A DNA stretch of 34,800 bases, taken from contig CAJCJG010000007.1 of the NCBI GenBank assembly GCA_903970625.1, positions 1 through 34,800 of the forward strand, read 5' to 3'. Each line of letters opens with the position of its first letter. Position 1 is the first letter of the stretch. The notes under the pieces were generated by a model. That model was given only the letters and a program-made list of their open reading frames with translations. It ran no database searches and was not told the DNA's origin. Source of the stretch: Solirubrobacterales bacterium 70-9 (GTDB lineage Bacteria; Pseudomonadota; Alphaproteobacteria; Acetobacterales; Acetobacteraceae). A program made the translations under genes and the position numbers. Of this stretch, positions 16,707-24,775 are shown piece by piece.

Positions 16707-17452
16707 AGCCGCCAGCCGCCATGGATCGCCGCAATCCCGCCCGACAGGTTTTGCACCGTCACGCGGGACAGCCCCGCTGTCTCCAGCATCCCGGCCAATG
16801 TCGCCTGGTCCGGAAACGTGCGAATGCTCTCGGCCAGATAGCGGTAGCTATCCGCATCACCCGCGATCCGCTGGCCAAGCCGGGGCAGCACGGAGAAGCT
16901 CCACGCATCGTAGATCGGCCGCAGCGCCGCGACGTTCACCCGCGAAAACTCCAGGCAGAAAAACCGCCCGCCCGGCTTCAGCACCCGCCGCGCCTCCGCC
17001 AGCACCGCCTGCTTGTCGGTGCAGTTGCGCAAGCCGAACGCGATCGACACGCGATTCACCGACCGGTCCGGCACCGGCAGCTTTTCCGCGTCCATCACCG
17101 CCAGCGACAGATCGGCGGCGATCCCGCGCTGCAAGGCCCGGTCTCGCCCCACGGCCAGCATCGCCGGGTTGATGTCCGACAGGATCGCCGGCCCGCCGCC
17201 CCGCGCCAACCACGCGAACGAAATATCCCCCGTCCCGCCCGCCAGATCGAGCAGCCTGCGCCCCGGCCTCGGGTCCAAGGCGGTCACGAAAATCCGCTTC
17301 CAGACGCGGTGGACGCCGAGCGACATCAGGTCGTTCATCAGGTCGTAGCGTGGCGCCACGCTCTCGAACACCGCGCGCACCAGCGGCTTCTTGTCGCCCG
17401 TCGGCACCTGGCGGTAGCCGAAATCCGTCGTATCGGCGGTATTGTCGCTCAT
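16703..17452 (-). CDS. ubiE: Ubiquinone/menaquinone biosynthesis C-methyltransferase
   Basis: UbiE performs SAM-dependent C-methylation in ubiquinone (and demethylmenaquinone) synthesis. The 249-aa sequence contains the family signatures [24 protein letters not shown] and [14 protein letters not shown] (SAM site). [26 protein letters not shown] and the C-terminal [14 protein letters not shown] complete the set. ATG 17452 is chosen because the upstream GTG adds only three residues. It diverges from mutM with 28 bp between the two start codons, so the promoters must overlap each other or lie within the genes. It forms a translationally coupled pair with coaBC. Confidence 0.95.
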   Translation of the reverse strand: MSDNTADTTDFGYRQVPTGDKKPLVRAVFESVAPRYDLMNDLMSLGVHRVWKRIFVTALDPRPGRRLLDLAGGTGDISFAWLARGGGPAILSDINPAMLAVGRDRALQRGIAADLSLAVMDAEKLPVPDRSVNRVSIAFGLRNCTDKQAVLAEARRVLKPGGRFFCLEFSRVNVAALRPIYDAWSFSVLPRLGQRIAGDADSYRYLAESIRTFPDQATLAGMLETAGLSRVTVQNLSGGIAAIHGGWRL

Positions 17453-17480
17453 GGCCGCCACCTATACCCTGCGGGCGGCC

Positions 17481-18320
17481 ATGCCGGAACTGCCAGAAGT
17501 CGAAACCGTGATGCGCGGCCTGCGGGCGCGGCTGGAAGGGCGCGTGATCGCCCGTGTCCGCCTCGGCCGCCCCGACCTGCGCTGGCCCTTCCCCCCCGGC
17601 CTCGGCCAAATGCTGACCGGCGCCCGTGTGACCGGCTTTCGCCGCCGCGCCAAATACATCCTGATGCGCCTGGATCGCGGCGAAAGCGTGCTGCTGCATC
17701 TCGGCATGTCCGGCCGCATGCTGATCGCGCCGGATGATGAAGGCGTCCCGGTCCTGCACGAGCATCTGTCGCTGCACACGGACGACGGCTGGCGCGTCGG
17801 CTTCGTCGATCCGCGGCGCTTCGGCTCGGTCGATCTCGTGGCCACCGACGCAGAAGATTCCCACCGGCTGCTCGCCGGCCTCGGGCCGGAGCCGCTGGAC
17901 GATATGTTCGACGCCGCCGTGCTGTCGGAGATGCTGCGCGGCAAACGCACCCCGATCAAGGCGGCCCTGCTCGATCAGCGCAACGTTGCCGGTCTGGGCA
18001 ACATCTATGTGTGCGAGGCGCTGTTCCGTGCCCGTGTCAGCCCGCAACGCGGTGCGGACAGCGTGGCGGGTGCGCGTGCCGCGCGCCTCGTGCCCGCCAT
18101 CAAAATGGTACTGACCGAAGCCATCGCCGCCGGCGGGTCGTCGTTGCGCGACTACGTGCAGCCGGGCGGCGAACTCGGCTATTTCCAGCACGCATGGCAG
18201 GTGTACGGGCGCGAGGGCGAATTGTGCGCCACCTGCCCCGGCCCGCCACGTTGCGTCGGCATCCATCGCATCGTCCAATCCGCGCGCAGCACGTTCTACT
18301 GTCCGCGTCTGCAACGCTAG
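17481..18320 (+). CDS. mutM: Formamidopyrimidine-DNA glycosylase with atypical zinc finger
   Basis: Fpg removes 8-oxoguanine and ring-opened purines, with beta/delta lyase activity. The 279-aa protein begins [13 protein letters not shown] with the catalytic Pro and Glu. It has the Lys in [10 protein letters not shown], the H2TH segment [23 protein letters not shown] and the NYVQ-like RDYVQPGG. The C-terminal zinc finger is unusual: Cys at 249, 252, 258 and 274, and the usual last Cys (C-x2-C) is Leu277 in FYCPRLQR. The standard spacing is C-x2-C-x16-C-x2-C. Cys258 may substitute. The ATG at 17481 is fixed by the N-terminal catalytic proline. Confidence 0.94.
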   Translation: MPELPEVETVMRGLRARLEGRVIARVRLGRPDLRWPFPPGLGQMLTGARVTGFRRRAKYILMRLDRGESVLLHLGMSGRMLIAPDDEGVPVLHEHLSLHTDDGWRVGFVDPRRFGSVDLVATDAEDSHRLLAGLGPEPLDDMFDAAVLSEMLRGKRTPIKAALLDQRNVAGLGNIYVCEALFRARVSPQRGADSVAGARAARLVPAIKMVLTEAIAAGGSSLRDYVQPGGELGYFQHAWQVYGREGELCATCPGPPRCVGIHRIVQSARSTFYCPRLQR

Positions 18321-18348
18321 CCACCACCGTTCCGAGGAGCGCCCAAAA

Positions 18349-19119
18349 ATGCCCGAATTCATCCTGGTGGAAACGCATGGCCGCGTCGGCCTGATCCGTC
18401 TGAACCGTCCCACCGTGCTCAACGCGCTGTGCGACGAACTGATGGAAGAACTCGGCACACAGTTGCTGGCGTTCGACGCCGATCCCGCCATCGGCGCCAT
18501 CGTGCTGACCGGCTCGGACAAAGCGTTCGCCGCCGGCGCCGACATCAAGCAGATGAAGGATCGCGTGTACCCGGACGTGGTGCTCGACGATTTCATCGCG
18601 CGGTGGGAAACCATTTTGCGTGTGCGCAAGCCGGTGATCGCCGCCGTCGCGGGCTTCGCACTCGGCGGTGGCTGCGAATTGGCGATGATGTGCGACATCA
18701 TCGTCGCCGCCGACACCGCGAAGTTCGGCCAGCCGGAGATCAATCTCGGCGTCATTCCCGGCGCCGGCGGCTCGCAACGATTGACGCGCGCCGTGGGCAA
18801 ATCAAAGGCCATGGACCAGATTCTCACAGCCCGGTTCATGGACGCGGCCGAAGCCGAGCGCAGCAATCTTGTCTCGCGCGTGGTCCCGGCGGCCGAGCTT
18901 GTTGCGGAAGCCATCAAGATGGGTGACAAAATCGCGAGCCTGAGCCCGGTCGCGGTCGTGCTGGCCAAGCAGGCGGTCAATCGCGCGTTCGAAACCACGC
19001 TCGGCGAAGGCATCCGCGCCGAACGGTCGCTGTTCCTGTCACTGTTCGGCACGCATGACCAGCGCGAGGGCATGGCTGCGTTCGCAGAGAAGCGCAAACC
19101 GAATTTCAGGCTGGGTTGA
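18349..19119 (+). CDS. Enoyl-CoA hydratase
   Basis: This crotonase-family enzyme of 256 aa probably hydrates enoyl-CoA in fatty-acid beta-oxidation. The oxyanion-hole segment [11 protein letters not shown] and the catalytic region [19 protein letters not shown] are present. The two acidic catalytic positions lie near E114 and within [20 protein letters not shown], matching short-chain enoyl-CoA hydratase (EchA8/PaaF-like). GAGGAG occurs upstream with good spacing to ATG 18349. It is located 28 bp after mutM in the alphaproteobacterial mutM-ech-rpsT-dnaA neighbourhood. Confidence 0.93.
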   Translation: MPEFILVETHGRVGLIRLNRPTVLNALCDELMEELGTQLLAFDADPAIGAIVLTGSDKAFAAGADIKQMKDRVYPDVVLDDFIARWETILRVRKPVIAAVAGFALGGGCELAMMCDIIVAADTAKFGQPEINLGVIPGAGGSQRLTRAVGKSKAMDQILTARFMDAAEAERSNLVSRVVPAAELVAEAIKMGDKIASLSPVAVVLAKQAVNRAFETTLGEGIRAERSLFLSLFGTHDQREGMAAFAEKRKPNFRLG

Positions 19120-19297
19120 ATGACGGCTCTGTCACCGCGCGGTCACAGTGGGGGGAAAATGGTGTCGTCGATTTTTGGCCGCGCGCGATTGCCTGCCGAG
19201 TGCCTCGGCGTGTCGCGTCAACGGGTAAGGGCGTGGCCTGCATGCCGCGCCTCGCATGGCGGCCACGCTTCCGGCGCCGCACGCTCGTTTGGCTTTC

Positions 19298-19326
19298 TTG
19301 ACTTCACCGCCCGCCCCCAATAAGAC
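19298..19326 (+). promoter_or_regulatory. Candidate sigma70-type promoter for rpsT
   Basis: TTGACT (19298-19303) and TAAGAC (19321-19326) are separated by 17 bp in the 329-bp gap between enoyl-CoA hydratase and rpsT. The -35 is good and the -10 is weak. It would give a leader of about 115 nt. Upstream in 19120-19297 I see no convincing gene. Confidence 0.35.
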
Positions 19327-19397
19327 CGCCGCTCACTGTTGCAGGCGGCCTCGCCATTTTGCAGGGCAGCCGGCATGCCCGACACGATAGCGCCCGC

Positions 19398-19433
19398 CTT
19401 GATCCCACCCGACTTGATCTGCCCGACTTGATC
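19398..19433. repeat. Triplicated CTTGATC motif in rpsT leader
   Basis: CTTGATC occurs at 19398-19404, 19413-19419 and 19427-19433, spaced 15 and 14 nt apart, with CCCGA sequence before the second and third copies. It lies in the 5' leader 16-51 bases before the rpsT start. It could be a tandem duplication or a binding site array in the mRNA leader. Confidence 0.45.
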
Positions 19434-19448
19434 CGATTGAAGAGAGCA

Positions 19449-19718
19449 ATGGCCAACAACCCCTCTGCGACCAAACGCATCCGCCAGACCGCTGTGCGCA
19501 CCGAGCGCAATCAGGCCCGTAAGTCGCGCATGCGAACCTTCGTCAAGAAGGTCGAGACCGCGATCGCCGGCGGTGACAAGGCCGTTGCGGCCGAGGCGCT
19601 GCGGGCAGCCCAGCCGGAAATGCAGCGCGCCGCCACCAAGGGCGTGACGCATCCCAACACCGTGGCGCGCAAGCTGTCGCGCCTGTCGGCCCGTATCAAG
19701 GCGTTGAGCGCCGGCTAA
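19449..19718 (+). CDS. rpsT: 30S ribosomal protein S20
   Basis: S20 binds 16S rRNA early in small-subunit assembly. The 89-aa lysine/arginine-rich helical protein reads [20 protein letters not shown] near the start, then [34 protein letters not shown] is the typical C-terminus. The ATG start at 19449 is preceded by AAGAGAG. In alphaproteobacteria rpsT often lies just upstream of dnaA, as here. Confidence 0.97.
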   Translation: MANNPSATKRIRQTAVRTERNQARKSRMRTFVKKVETAIAGGDKAVAAEALRAAQPEMQRAATKGVTHPNTVARKLSRLSARIKALSAG

Positions 19719-19843
19719 CGGAATGGTCTGGTGCTCGCGGTCCATGGTCGGGCCGCGTCGCACGGCCGCTTGGCGCCGGCCCTGACGGGCAAGGCAGGCT
19801 GGGCCACCGCCCGGCGAGATGAGAATCTGAGACACAGCCAATA

Positions 19844-19897
19844 ACGCAAATATTTACTCCGACCTCATTTTCGGCGGAGTAATTGGTTTATTTGCGT
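19844..19897. repeat. AT-rich interrupted palindrome upstream of dnaA
   Basis: ACGCAAATA (19844-19852) is the perfect reverse complement of TATTTGCGT (19889-19897). Inside it, TTACTCCG (19854-19861) pairs with CGGAGTAA (19875-19882). The result is a bulged stem of about 17 bp with a 13-nt central loop. It is the most AT-rich part of the 368-bp rpsT-dnaA gap (19719-20086). It could be a terminator for rpsT, a dnaA regulatory structure or an unwinding region. No canonical DnaA-box array accompanies it. Confidence 0.6.
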
Positions 19898-20086
19898 GTT
19901 TTACCATTGCATTCGGTTCGAGAGATTTTGATTGCCTTGGGGCGGGTTTCCCCGTAGTCATTATTCAACGGCGGGACGGTTTCCCTGCCACTTCGTGAAT
20001 GATCCAGCAGTGGCTCGCGCGGTATTGCGGGCAAAGCGCATTGGCAGCACCGTCGTCGGCTGCCCAGGGTGGGGGGTGTGCGTTCG

Positions 20087-21580
20087 ATGCAAGGGGGCAC
20101 GCAGGACGGAAGCAGCGCGGACGATTCGGTGGCGCTCGACGAGCCGCAATTTGCCCAGCAATGGGCCAGGGTGCGCGGCCGCCTGCAAACCGAGGTTGGC
20201 GACGTCGAATACCGCACATGGCTGCGCCAAATGTCGTTCGGCGGTGTCGATGGCGACGAGGTCACGGTGCGCCTGCCGACACGCTTCCTGCGCGACTGGG
20301 TCCGTAGCCACTACGGCGACCGGCTGAACGCGCTTTGGCAGTCGGAAAACCGGGGCATCCGCCGCGTCGATATCCGCGTCGGCGGCACCACCGAATTGGC
20401 GCTCGCCGAAAGCGTGGCGCCGGTCGAGGAGGCGCCATCGGTCGCGATCTCACCCACCAGCGCACTCACCGTCGCCGCGATGGCCGCCGTTCCGGCGCCA
20501 TCGGTCCCGGCCGCTCCCCGCAGCGACGCCCCCCGAAGCGATGATCGGGCCGGCGAGGGCGCCACGCTCGACCCGCGTTTCACGTTCGACAGCTTCGTCG
20601 TCGGCAAGCCGAACGAGTTCGCCTACGCCTGCGCCCGCCGTGTGGCGGAGCAGCCGGCCTTCACCGGCTTCAACCCGCTGTTCCTGTATGGCGGTGTCGG
20701 CCTGGGCAAGACCCATCTGATGCACGCCATCGCCTGGGAACTGACGGGCGGCGCACGGCCGGTCTCGGTCGCCTACATGTCCGCCGAGCGGTTCATGTAT
20801 CGCTTCATCGCCGCCATTCGCAGCCAGGCGACGATGGAGTTCAAGGAGCAGCTTCGCAGCCTCGACGTGCTGATGGTGGACGATCTGCAATTTCTCATCG
20901 GCAAGGACGCGACGCAGGAGGAGTTCTTTCACACCTTCAATGCGTTGGTCGATGCCGGCAAGCAGATCGTCGTCTCCGCCGACAAGTCGCCCTCCGACCT
21001 GTCCGGGCTGGAGGAGCGGGTTCGTACCCGTCTCGGCTGCGGCATGGTCGCGGACCTGCACGCGACCACGTACGAACTGCGCATTTCCATCCTGGAGGCC
21101 AAGGCGGCGCGCGCCGGCGTTCCGGTTCCGGGCCGCGTGATGGAGTTCCTGGCCCAGAAGATCACCACCAACGTCCGCGAGTTGGAAGGCGCGCTGAACC
21201 GCCTGATCGCCCATGCCAACCTGTTCAGCCGCCCGGTCACGCTGGAAGCCACGCAGGAAGTGCTGCACGACGTGCTGAAGGCGCACGATCGCCGCGTGAC
21301 CATCGAGGAAATCCAGAAGCGCGTCGCCGAGCATTGGAACATCAAGCTGAGCGACATGACCTCGGCCCGCCGTGCCCGCGCGGTGGCCCGGCCGCGGCAG
21401 GTGGCGATGTATCTGGCCAAACAACTCACCAGCCGCTCGCTGCCGGAAATCGGCCGCAAATTCGGCAACCGCGACCACACGACGGTGATGCACGCGGTCT
21501 CCCGCGTGACGGAACTGATGGAGCGCGACAACGGCTTCGCCGAGGACGTGGAGTTGCTGCGGCGGATGCTGGAGAGCTAG
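20087..21580 (+). CDS. dnaA: Chromosomal replication initiator protein DnaA
   Basis: DnaA binds DnaA boxes at the origin and opens DNA for helicase loading. The 497-aa protein has the N-terminal domain I (VEYRTWLRQMSF, RFLRDWVRSHYGDRL). A variable Ala/Pro-rich linker follows (about residues 100-155). The AAA+ domain carries Walker A YGGVGLGKTHL, Walker B LDVLMVDDLQFL and VSADKSPSDL (sensor I region). Domain IV has the DnaA signature GNRDHTTVMHAV. ATG 20087 is selected; GTG 20078 and GTG 20069 are also in frame. The gene is alone, without dnaN. Confidence 0.96.
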   Translation: MQGGTQDGSSADDSVALDEPQFAQQWARVRGRLQTEVGDVEYRTWLRQMSFGGVDGDEVTVRLPTRFLRDWVRSHYGDRLNALWQSENRGIRRVDIRVGGTTELALAESVAPVEEAPSVAISPTSALTVAAMAAVPAPSVPAAPRSDAPRSDDRAGEGATLDPRFTFDSFVVGKPNEFAYACARRVAEQPAFTGFNPLFLYGGVGLGKTHLMHAIAWELTGGARPVSVAYMSAERFMYRFIAAIRSQATMEFKEQLRSLDVLMVDDLQFLIGKDATQEEFFHTFNALVDAGKQIVVSADKSPSDLSGLEERVRTRLGCGMVADLHATTYELRISILEAKAARAGVPVPGRVMEFLAQKITTNVRELEGALNRLIAHANLFSRPVTLEATQEVLHDVLKAHDRRVTIEEIQKRVAEHWNIKLSDMTSARRARAVARPRQVAMYLAKQLTSRSLPEIGRKFGNRDHTTVMHAVSRVTELMERDNGFAEDVELLRRMLES

Positions 21581-21610
21581 GATCTCGCGTGGAAATGACT
21601 GATTCGTTCT

Positions 21611-21748
21611 GTCACCCCGGCGAAGGCCCATGGGCGCTGACATAGGCGCTTTCTTCTCCCTCTCCGCCCCAACGGGGCGGAGAGGGAGAAGAAGAGCGCG
21701 GACCAGTTTCGTCTTATGTCAGCGCCTATGCGCCTTCGCCGGAATGAC
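21611..21748. repeat. Nested palindromic element downstream of dnaA
   Basis: The outer arms, 34 nt each (21611-21644 and 21715-21748), are inverted with few mismatches and include a perfect 12-bp match GGCGCTGACATA/TATGTCAGCGCC. Nested inside is a perfect 20-bp stem (21651-21670 with 21674-21693) around an AAC loop, made of a pyrimidine-rich TTCTTCTCCC... arm and its purine complement. The outer ends GTCACCCCGGCGAAGG and CCGGAATGAC match the other elements at 22201 and 25241. It may also terminate dnaA transcription, but there is no T-tract. Confidence 0.8.
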
Positions 21749-21866
21749 GGAGGCGGACGTTTAGTTTCGAACAAACCCATCGCCCGCCCCGCCGCCGCGC
21801 GCGATTTTATGTCCCGACATGATTTTCCGCTTGCCCAGATCGCGTCATACATACTAACATGTCTGC

Positions 21867-22200
21867 GTGAACAACACCCCAAACCTTTCCCCGGCCGAGC
21901 GCCTCGGGATTTTGATCGAGTTTCTGATCCAGGCGCTGCTGGTGCGGGCCGGCTGGTGCCTGCCGCGCTGGCTGATCGCCAGGATCGAGGACCAGCTCCG
22001 CGGCATCGGCGAAGATTTCGCCCTCCTCGCGGCCCGCATCGCCGAGCGGCAAGCCGCCGCCGCAGCCGCAGCCGCAGCCGCCGAGCAAGCCGCCGAAATT
22101 CCGGCCCAGGCTCCCGAAGCCGGGACTGCCGAAGCCGGGGCCGGAGCATCGTCCGCAGATCGAAGCCGAAGGGCTCGTGCGGACAGAACTGATTCAGTTC
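21867..22200 (+). CDS. Small unknown helical protein, 3' end replaced by repeat
   Basis: From GTG 21867 the frame encodes NNTPNLSPAERLGILIEFL and then IQALLVRAGWCLPRWLIARIEDQLRGI, followed by a helical segment with a ten-alanine run and an Ala/Glu/Gly-rich tail. About 110 residues precede the dispersed repeat beginning at 22201. The frame then stays open through that repeat, giving the typical repeat translation RHPGEGRGPE...IPAFAGM. It continues through tRNA-Ala and into the next gene to 22862. The native stop was therefore probably lost or lay near the insertion point. I recognise no family. The upstream start has no strong Shine-Dalgarno. It could be a decaying gene. Confidence 0.45.
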
Positions 22201-22306
22201 GTCACCCCGGCGAAGGCCGGGGTCCAGAGCTTGCACCTGCGAAGGCGGAGGGCCGCGCGAAAGTCGGAGCGGGCGGCTCCCGGATTCCGGCTTTCGCCGG
22301 AATGAC
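22201..22306. repeat. Dispersed inverted-repeat element, 106 bp
   Basis: The left end GTCACCCCGGCGAAGGCCGG is inverted relative to the right end (22282-22306, ...TTTCGCCGGAATGAC). The interior shares GCGAAAGTCG...GCGGC with the copy at 25241-25323. Homology to the other copies seems to extend slightly past both ends. Upstream both this copy and 21611 follow an ACTGATTC sequence, and downstream GACGAA is shared with 25323. It interrupts the small ORF at 21867. Confidence 0.75.
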
Positions 22307-22550
22307 GAACATGGAGCGTTTATTCCATCGCAATCCCACAGTACCCGCCGCCTCGCCCCGCGCGCGCGGCCCCCGCTCCCCGCCGATCCAGCCGCCTTGC
22401 AAATGCGCTCCAAAATTTTCGACCTGGGAAATGCCGGCGCCTTGGCACGCCCATAATGTTACGTTATCGCAATTAAATACCGTCCGACGCAAGCCGGCCC
22501 TTGACGCGTGCCCCCCGCGTACGCCACACCCCGCTCCCTGCGCGCGGGAC
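22307..22550. other. Non-coding gap before tRNA-Ala
   Basis: No convincing gene. A relatively AT-rich patch at 22451-22481 (around AATGTTACGTTATCGCAAT) stands out from the GC-rich surroundings and could hold a regulator site. TTGACG at 22501-22506 is a plausible -35 for the tRNA, without a clear -10 at 16-18 bp. Confidence 0.3.
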
Positions 22551-22626
22551 GGGGCTGTAGCTCAGTTGGGAGAGCGCCTCGTTCGCAATGAGGAGGTCAG
22601 GGGTTCGATTCCCCTCAGCTCCACCA
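22551..22626 (+). tRNA. tRNA-Ala, anticodon CGC
   Basis: The 76-nt cloverleaf includes an encoded 3' CCA. The acceptor GGGGCTG pairs with CAGCTCC and includes the G3:U70 wobble pair that identifies alanine tRNAs. The D-arm is GCTC/GAGC. The anticodon stem CCTCG/TGAGG encloses loop TTCGCAA, giving anticodon CGC for codon GCG. The T-arm is GGGGTTCGATTCCCC. It sits just after an ORF that reads through it and 114 bp before the dioxygenase gene. Confidence 0.96.
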
Positions 22627-22740
22627 CCGTCCCGCGTTTGCGATACATGAACAAACCCCCGGCGGCCTCTGTAACGCGATCCTGCCCCGCCACCCGGCTC
22701 TCGCGACGGTCGTCGTCGTCAAAAAAACAGGAGGATCGCC

Positions 22741-23679
22741 ATGGCTCTGAGCCAGCAACAGGTCGAGCAGTACCACGAAGACGGATTCCTGATGGTCGAG
22801 GACCTGTTCACGCCGTCGGAATTGCAGCCGGTCATGGACGAGATTTCCGGCCTCGTCGATGACCTCGCGGACCGGCTCTACAAGGCCGGCAAGATCGCCG
22901 ACAAGCACGCGGACCAGGATTTCTACCATCGCCTCACCGCGCTGGAGAAGGAATTCAAGGGTGCGGCCGTGCTGATCCACACCAACGGCTGGCTCGGGCC
23001 GGAACTGGCGCGCCTGTGGTCGGCGCCGCGCCTGCTGGACATCATCGAGCAGTTCATCGGCCCCGACATTGCCGGTCATCCGGTGTGGAACATCCGCTCC
23101 AAGACACCGGACACCAAACTGATGACGGTGCCGTGGCATCAGGACACCGCCTATCTCGCGCCGGGCGCCGAGCGCACGTTGCAGCCGACGGCGTGGATCC
23201 CGTTCATCGACGCCAACGCGGTCAATGGCGGGCTGGAAGTGCTGCGCGGCGGCCATCGCTCCGGCAAGGTCGCCCGGCACAGGCTGGAAAACACCGCCGG
23301 CAGCCCCGGTTCCTGGTATCTGTATGTCGAGGACAACGAACTTCCGCAAGGCGAGCCGGTCGGTTGCGACATGCGCATGGGGTCGGTGCTGTTCCTGAAT
23401 CAGTTGATCCCGCATCGCTCGCGCGAGAACCGCTCCGACAAGATCCGCTGGAGCGTCGATCTGCGCTATCAGGATCCGAAACTTCCCAGCGGAGATCAGG
23501 GCGGTTCAGGGGTGATCGTCATGCGCAAGGCCGCCGATCCGTCGTTCCGGGTCGATTGGGACCGGTGGGCGGCGGAGCAGCGGGTGGCGTACGAGCGGCA
23601 GCGGGGGCTGAACACGGCCGATCCATTCTCCACCCAGGTGTCCGGCATGTGGATGGATCGCTGGCGCGAACTGGCCTGA
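22741..23679 (+). CDS. Phytanoyl-CoA dioxygenase (PhyH) family protein
   Basis: This 312-aa Fe(II)/2-oxoglutarate oxygenase has the facial triad HxD...H: His133-Gln-Asp135 in VPWHQDTAYL and the distal His225 in QLIPHRSREN. Arg236 in DKIRWSVDLRY is the expected 2-oxoglutarate anchor. The N-terminal QYHEDGFLMVEDLFTPSEL is typical of bacterial PhyH proteins. These hydroxylate diverse small molecules, so the substrate is unknown. A strong AGGAGG precedes ATG 22741. It lies directly upstream of a guanidino-modifying enzyme, with a 74-nt gap, and could act in the same pathway. Confidence 0.9.
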   Translation: MALSQQQVEQYHEDGFLMVEDLFTPSELQPVMDEISGLVDDLADRLYKAGKIADKHADQDFYHRLTALEKEFKGAAVLIHTNGWLGPELARLWSAPRLLDIIEQFIGPDIAGHPVWNIRSKTPDTKLMTVPWHQDTAYLAPGAERTLQPTAWIPFIDANAVNGGLEVLRGGHRSGKVARHRLENTAGSPGSWYLYVEDNELPQGEPVGCDMRMGSVLFLNQLIPHRSRENRSDKIRWSVDLRYQDPKLPSGDQGGSGVIVMRKAADPSFRVDWDRWAAEQRVAYERQRGLNTADPFSTQVSGMWMDRWRELA

Positions 23680-23753
23680 CGGAGCGCCACCGGAAGTTGC
23701 CAGCCTCCGGCGCTTCGATATAGTCGGCCTGGTCAGTCCAGGATCCGCCCCCG

Positions 23754-24767
23754 ATGGCACACACGCCGGCGATGAGCGAGCACGAGTATCGGGAGAACAC
23801 GTTCTTTCGCGTGTTCGGCTCCGTGCCCGAGCCGGTGTTCGAGTCCGCCTCCGAACAGACCGAGATTTGGGGCCGGCCCTGGGGCTGCACCAACGATGTC
23901 GGCAAGCTGCGCGCCGTGCTGATGCATCGCCCAGGCGACGAATTGTCCGTGGTCGAGGACAAGCCGATGCCGGAGATCGGCGGGTTCGGCGACCCCGAGA
24001 AAGGCTGGTACTGGATGGGCCGCACGCTGCCCGACCTGCCGGCGATGCAGGCGGCGCACGATGCGCTCGCGGCGCTGCTGCGCAGCGAAGGCGTCGAGAT
24101 CGTCTATGTGGACCAGGCCGCGCCGGGCCGCATGAAACAGATTTTCACCCGCGACAGCGTGATCGGCGTCAAGGGCGGCGCCATCGTCACCCGCCTCGCC
24201 CGGCGCGTGCGGCGCGGCGAGGAACTGCCGGTGACGCGCGCGCTCGCCCGCGCCGGCTGCCCGATCCTGAGCACGCTGCACGGTGGCGCGGTGTTCGAGG
24301 GCGGCGGTTTCGCGATGCTCGACGACAAGACCGCCGTCTGCTCCGTCAGCGTCGCCTGCAATCCGGAGGGCGTGCGGCAAGTGGAAATGCTGCTAGAGAC
24401 ACTGGGAGTCTCGCTGATCAAGGTGCCGATGCCGGGCTACCGCATCCATATCGACGGCAGCTTCGTGATGATCGACGGCGACACGGCCATCGTCAACGTC
24501 AACGAACTGCCCTACGTGTTCATCGAGGAACTGAAGCGCCGCCGCATCCGGATGATCGACCTGCCGCCGGACGACAATGCGTTTTCGCTCAATTGCCTCG
24601 CGGTCGCGCCCGGCCGGATCATCATGCACACGCAGCGCACGCCCCGCCTCGCGGATGCGCTGGACCACAACCAGATCACCGTGCTGCCCATCGAGTACGA
24701 ATGCGTCGAACTGGGCGGCGGCGGCATCCATTGTTCCACCGCGCCGCTGGCGCGCGACCCGATCTGA
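23754..24767 (+). CDS. Amidinotransferase/arginine deiminase superfamily enzyme
   Basis: The 337-aa protein belongs to the guanidino-group-modifying superfamily (arginine deiminase, dimethylarginine dimethylaminohydrolase, amidinotransferases). Catalytic residues can be placed: Asp134 in FTRDSVI, Glu182 in FEGGGFAML, His232 and Asp234 in GYRIHIDGSF, and the nucleophile Cys327 in GGGIHCSTAPL. Such enzymes hydrolyse or transfer the amidino group through a Cys-linked amidino intermediate. Which of these it does cannot be told. Alternative start Met7 (23772) is possible. It is followed by a small unknown gene 8 nt downstream and preceded by the PhyH dioxygenase, so these three are likely an operon. 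Confidence 0.88.
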   Translation: MAHTPAMSEHEYRENTFFRVFGSVPEPVFESASEQTEIWGRPWGCTNDVGKLRAVLMHRPGDELSVVEDKPMPEIGGFGDPEKGWYWMGRTLPDLPAMQAAHDALAALLRSEGVEIVYVDQAAPGRMKQIFTRDSVIGVKGGAIVTRLARRVRRGEELPVTRALARAGCPILSTLHGGAVFEGGGFAMLDDKTAVCSVSVACNPEGVRQVEMLLETLGVSLIKVPMPGYRIHIDGSFVMIDGDTAIVNVNELPYVFIEELKRRRIRMIDLPPDDNAFSLNCLAVAPGRIIMHTQRTPRLADALDHNQITVLPIEYECVELGGGGIHCSTAPLARDPI

Positions 24768-24775
24768 GCGCCGCA

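Noticed and set aside
14202-16841. 879-codon plus-strand frame over dut and coaBC
   Set aside because: It is antisense to well-supported genes and low-complexity; it also passes through a repeat element.
17453-19097. Minus-strand frame over mutM and enoyl-CoA hydratase
   Set aside because: It is a shadow of two genes with clear catalytic motifs; the sequence has no domain character.
19120-19323. 67-codon frame directly after enoyl-CoA hydratase
   Set aside because: No family-like sequence, Arg/Ala/Ser-rich composition, and it covers the likely rpsT promoter.
19955-19968. TTATTCAAC as a DnaA box upstream of dnaA
   Set aside because: It deviates from TTATNCACA at the last two bases and is alone, so it does not support an origin here.
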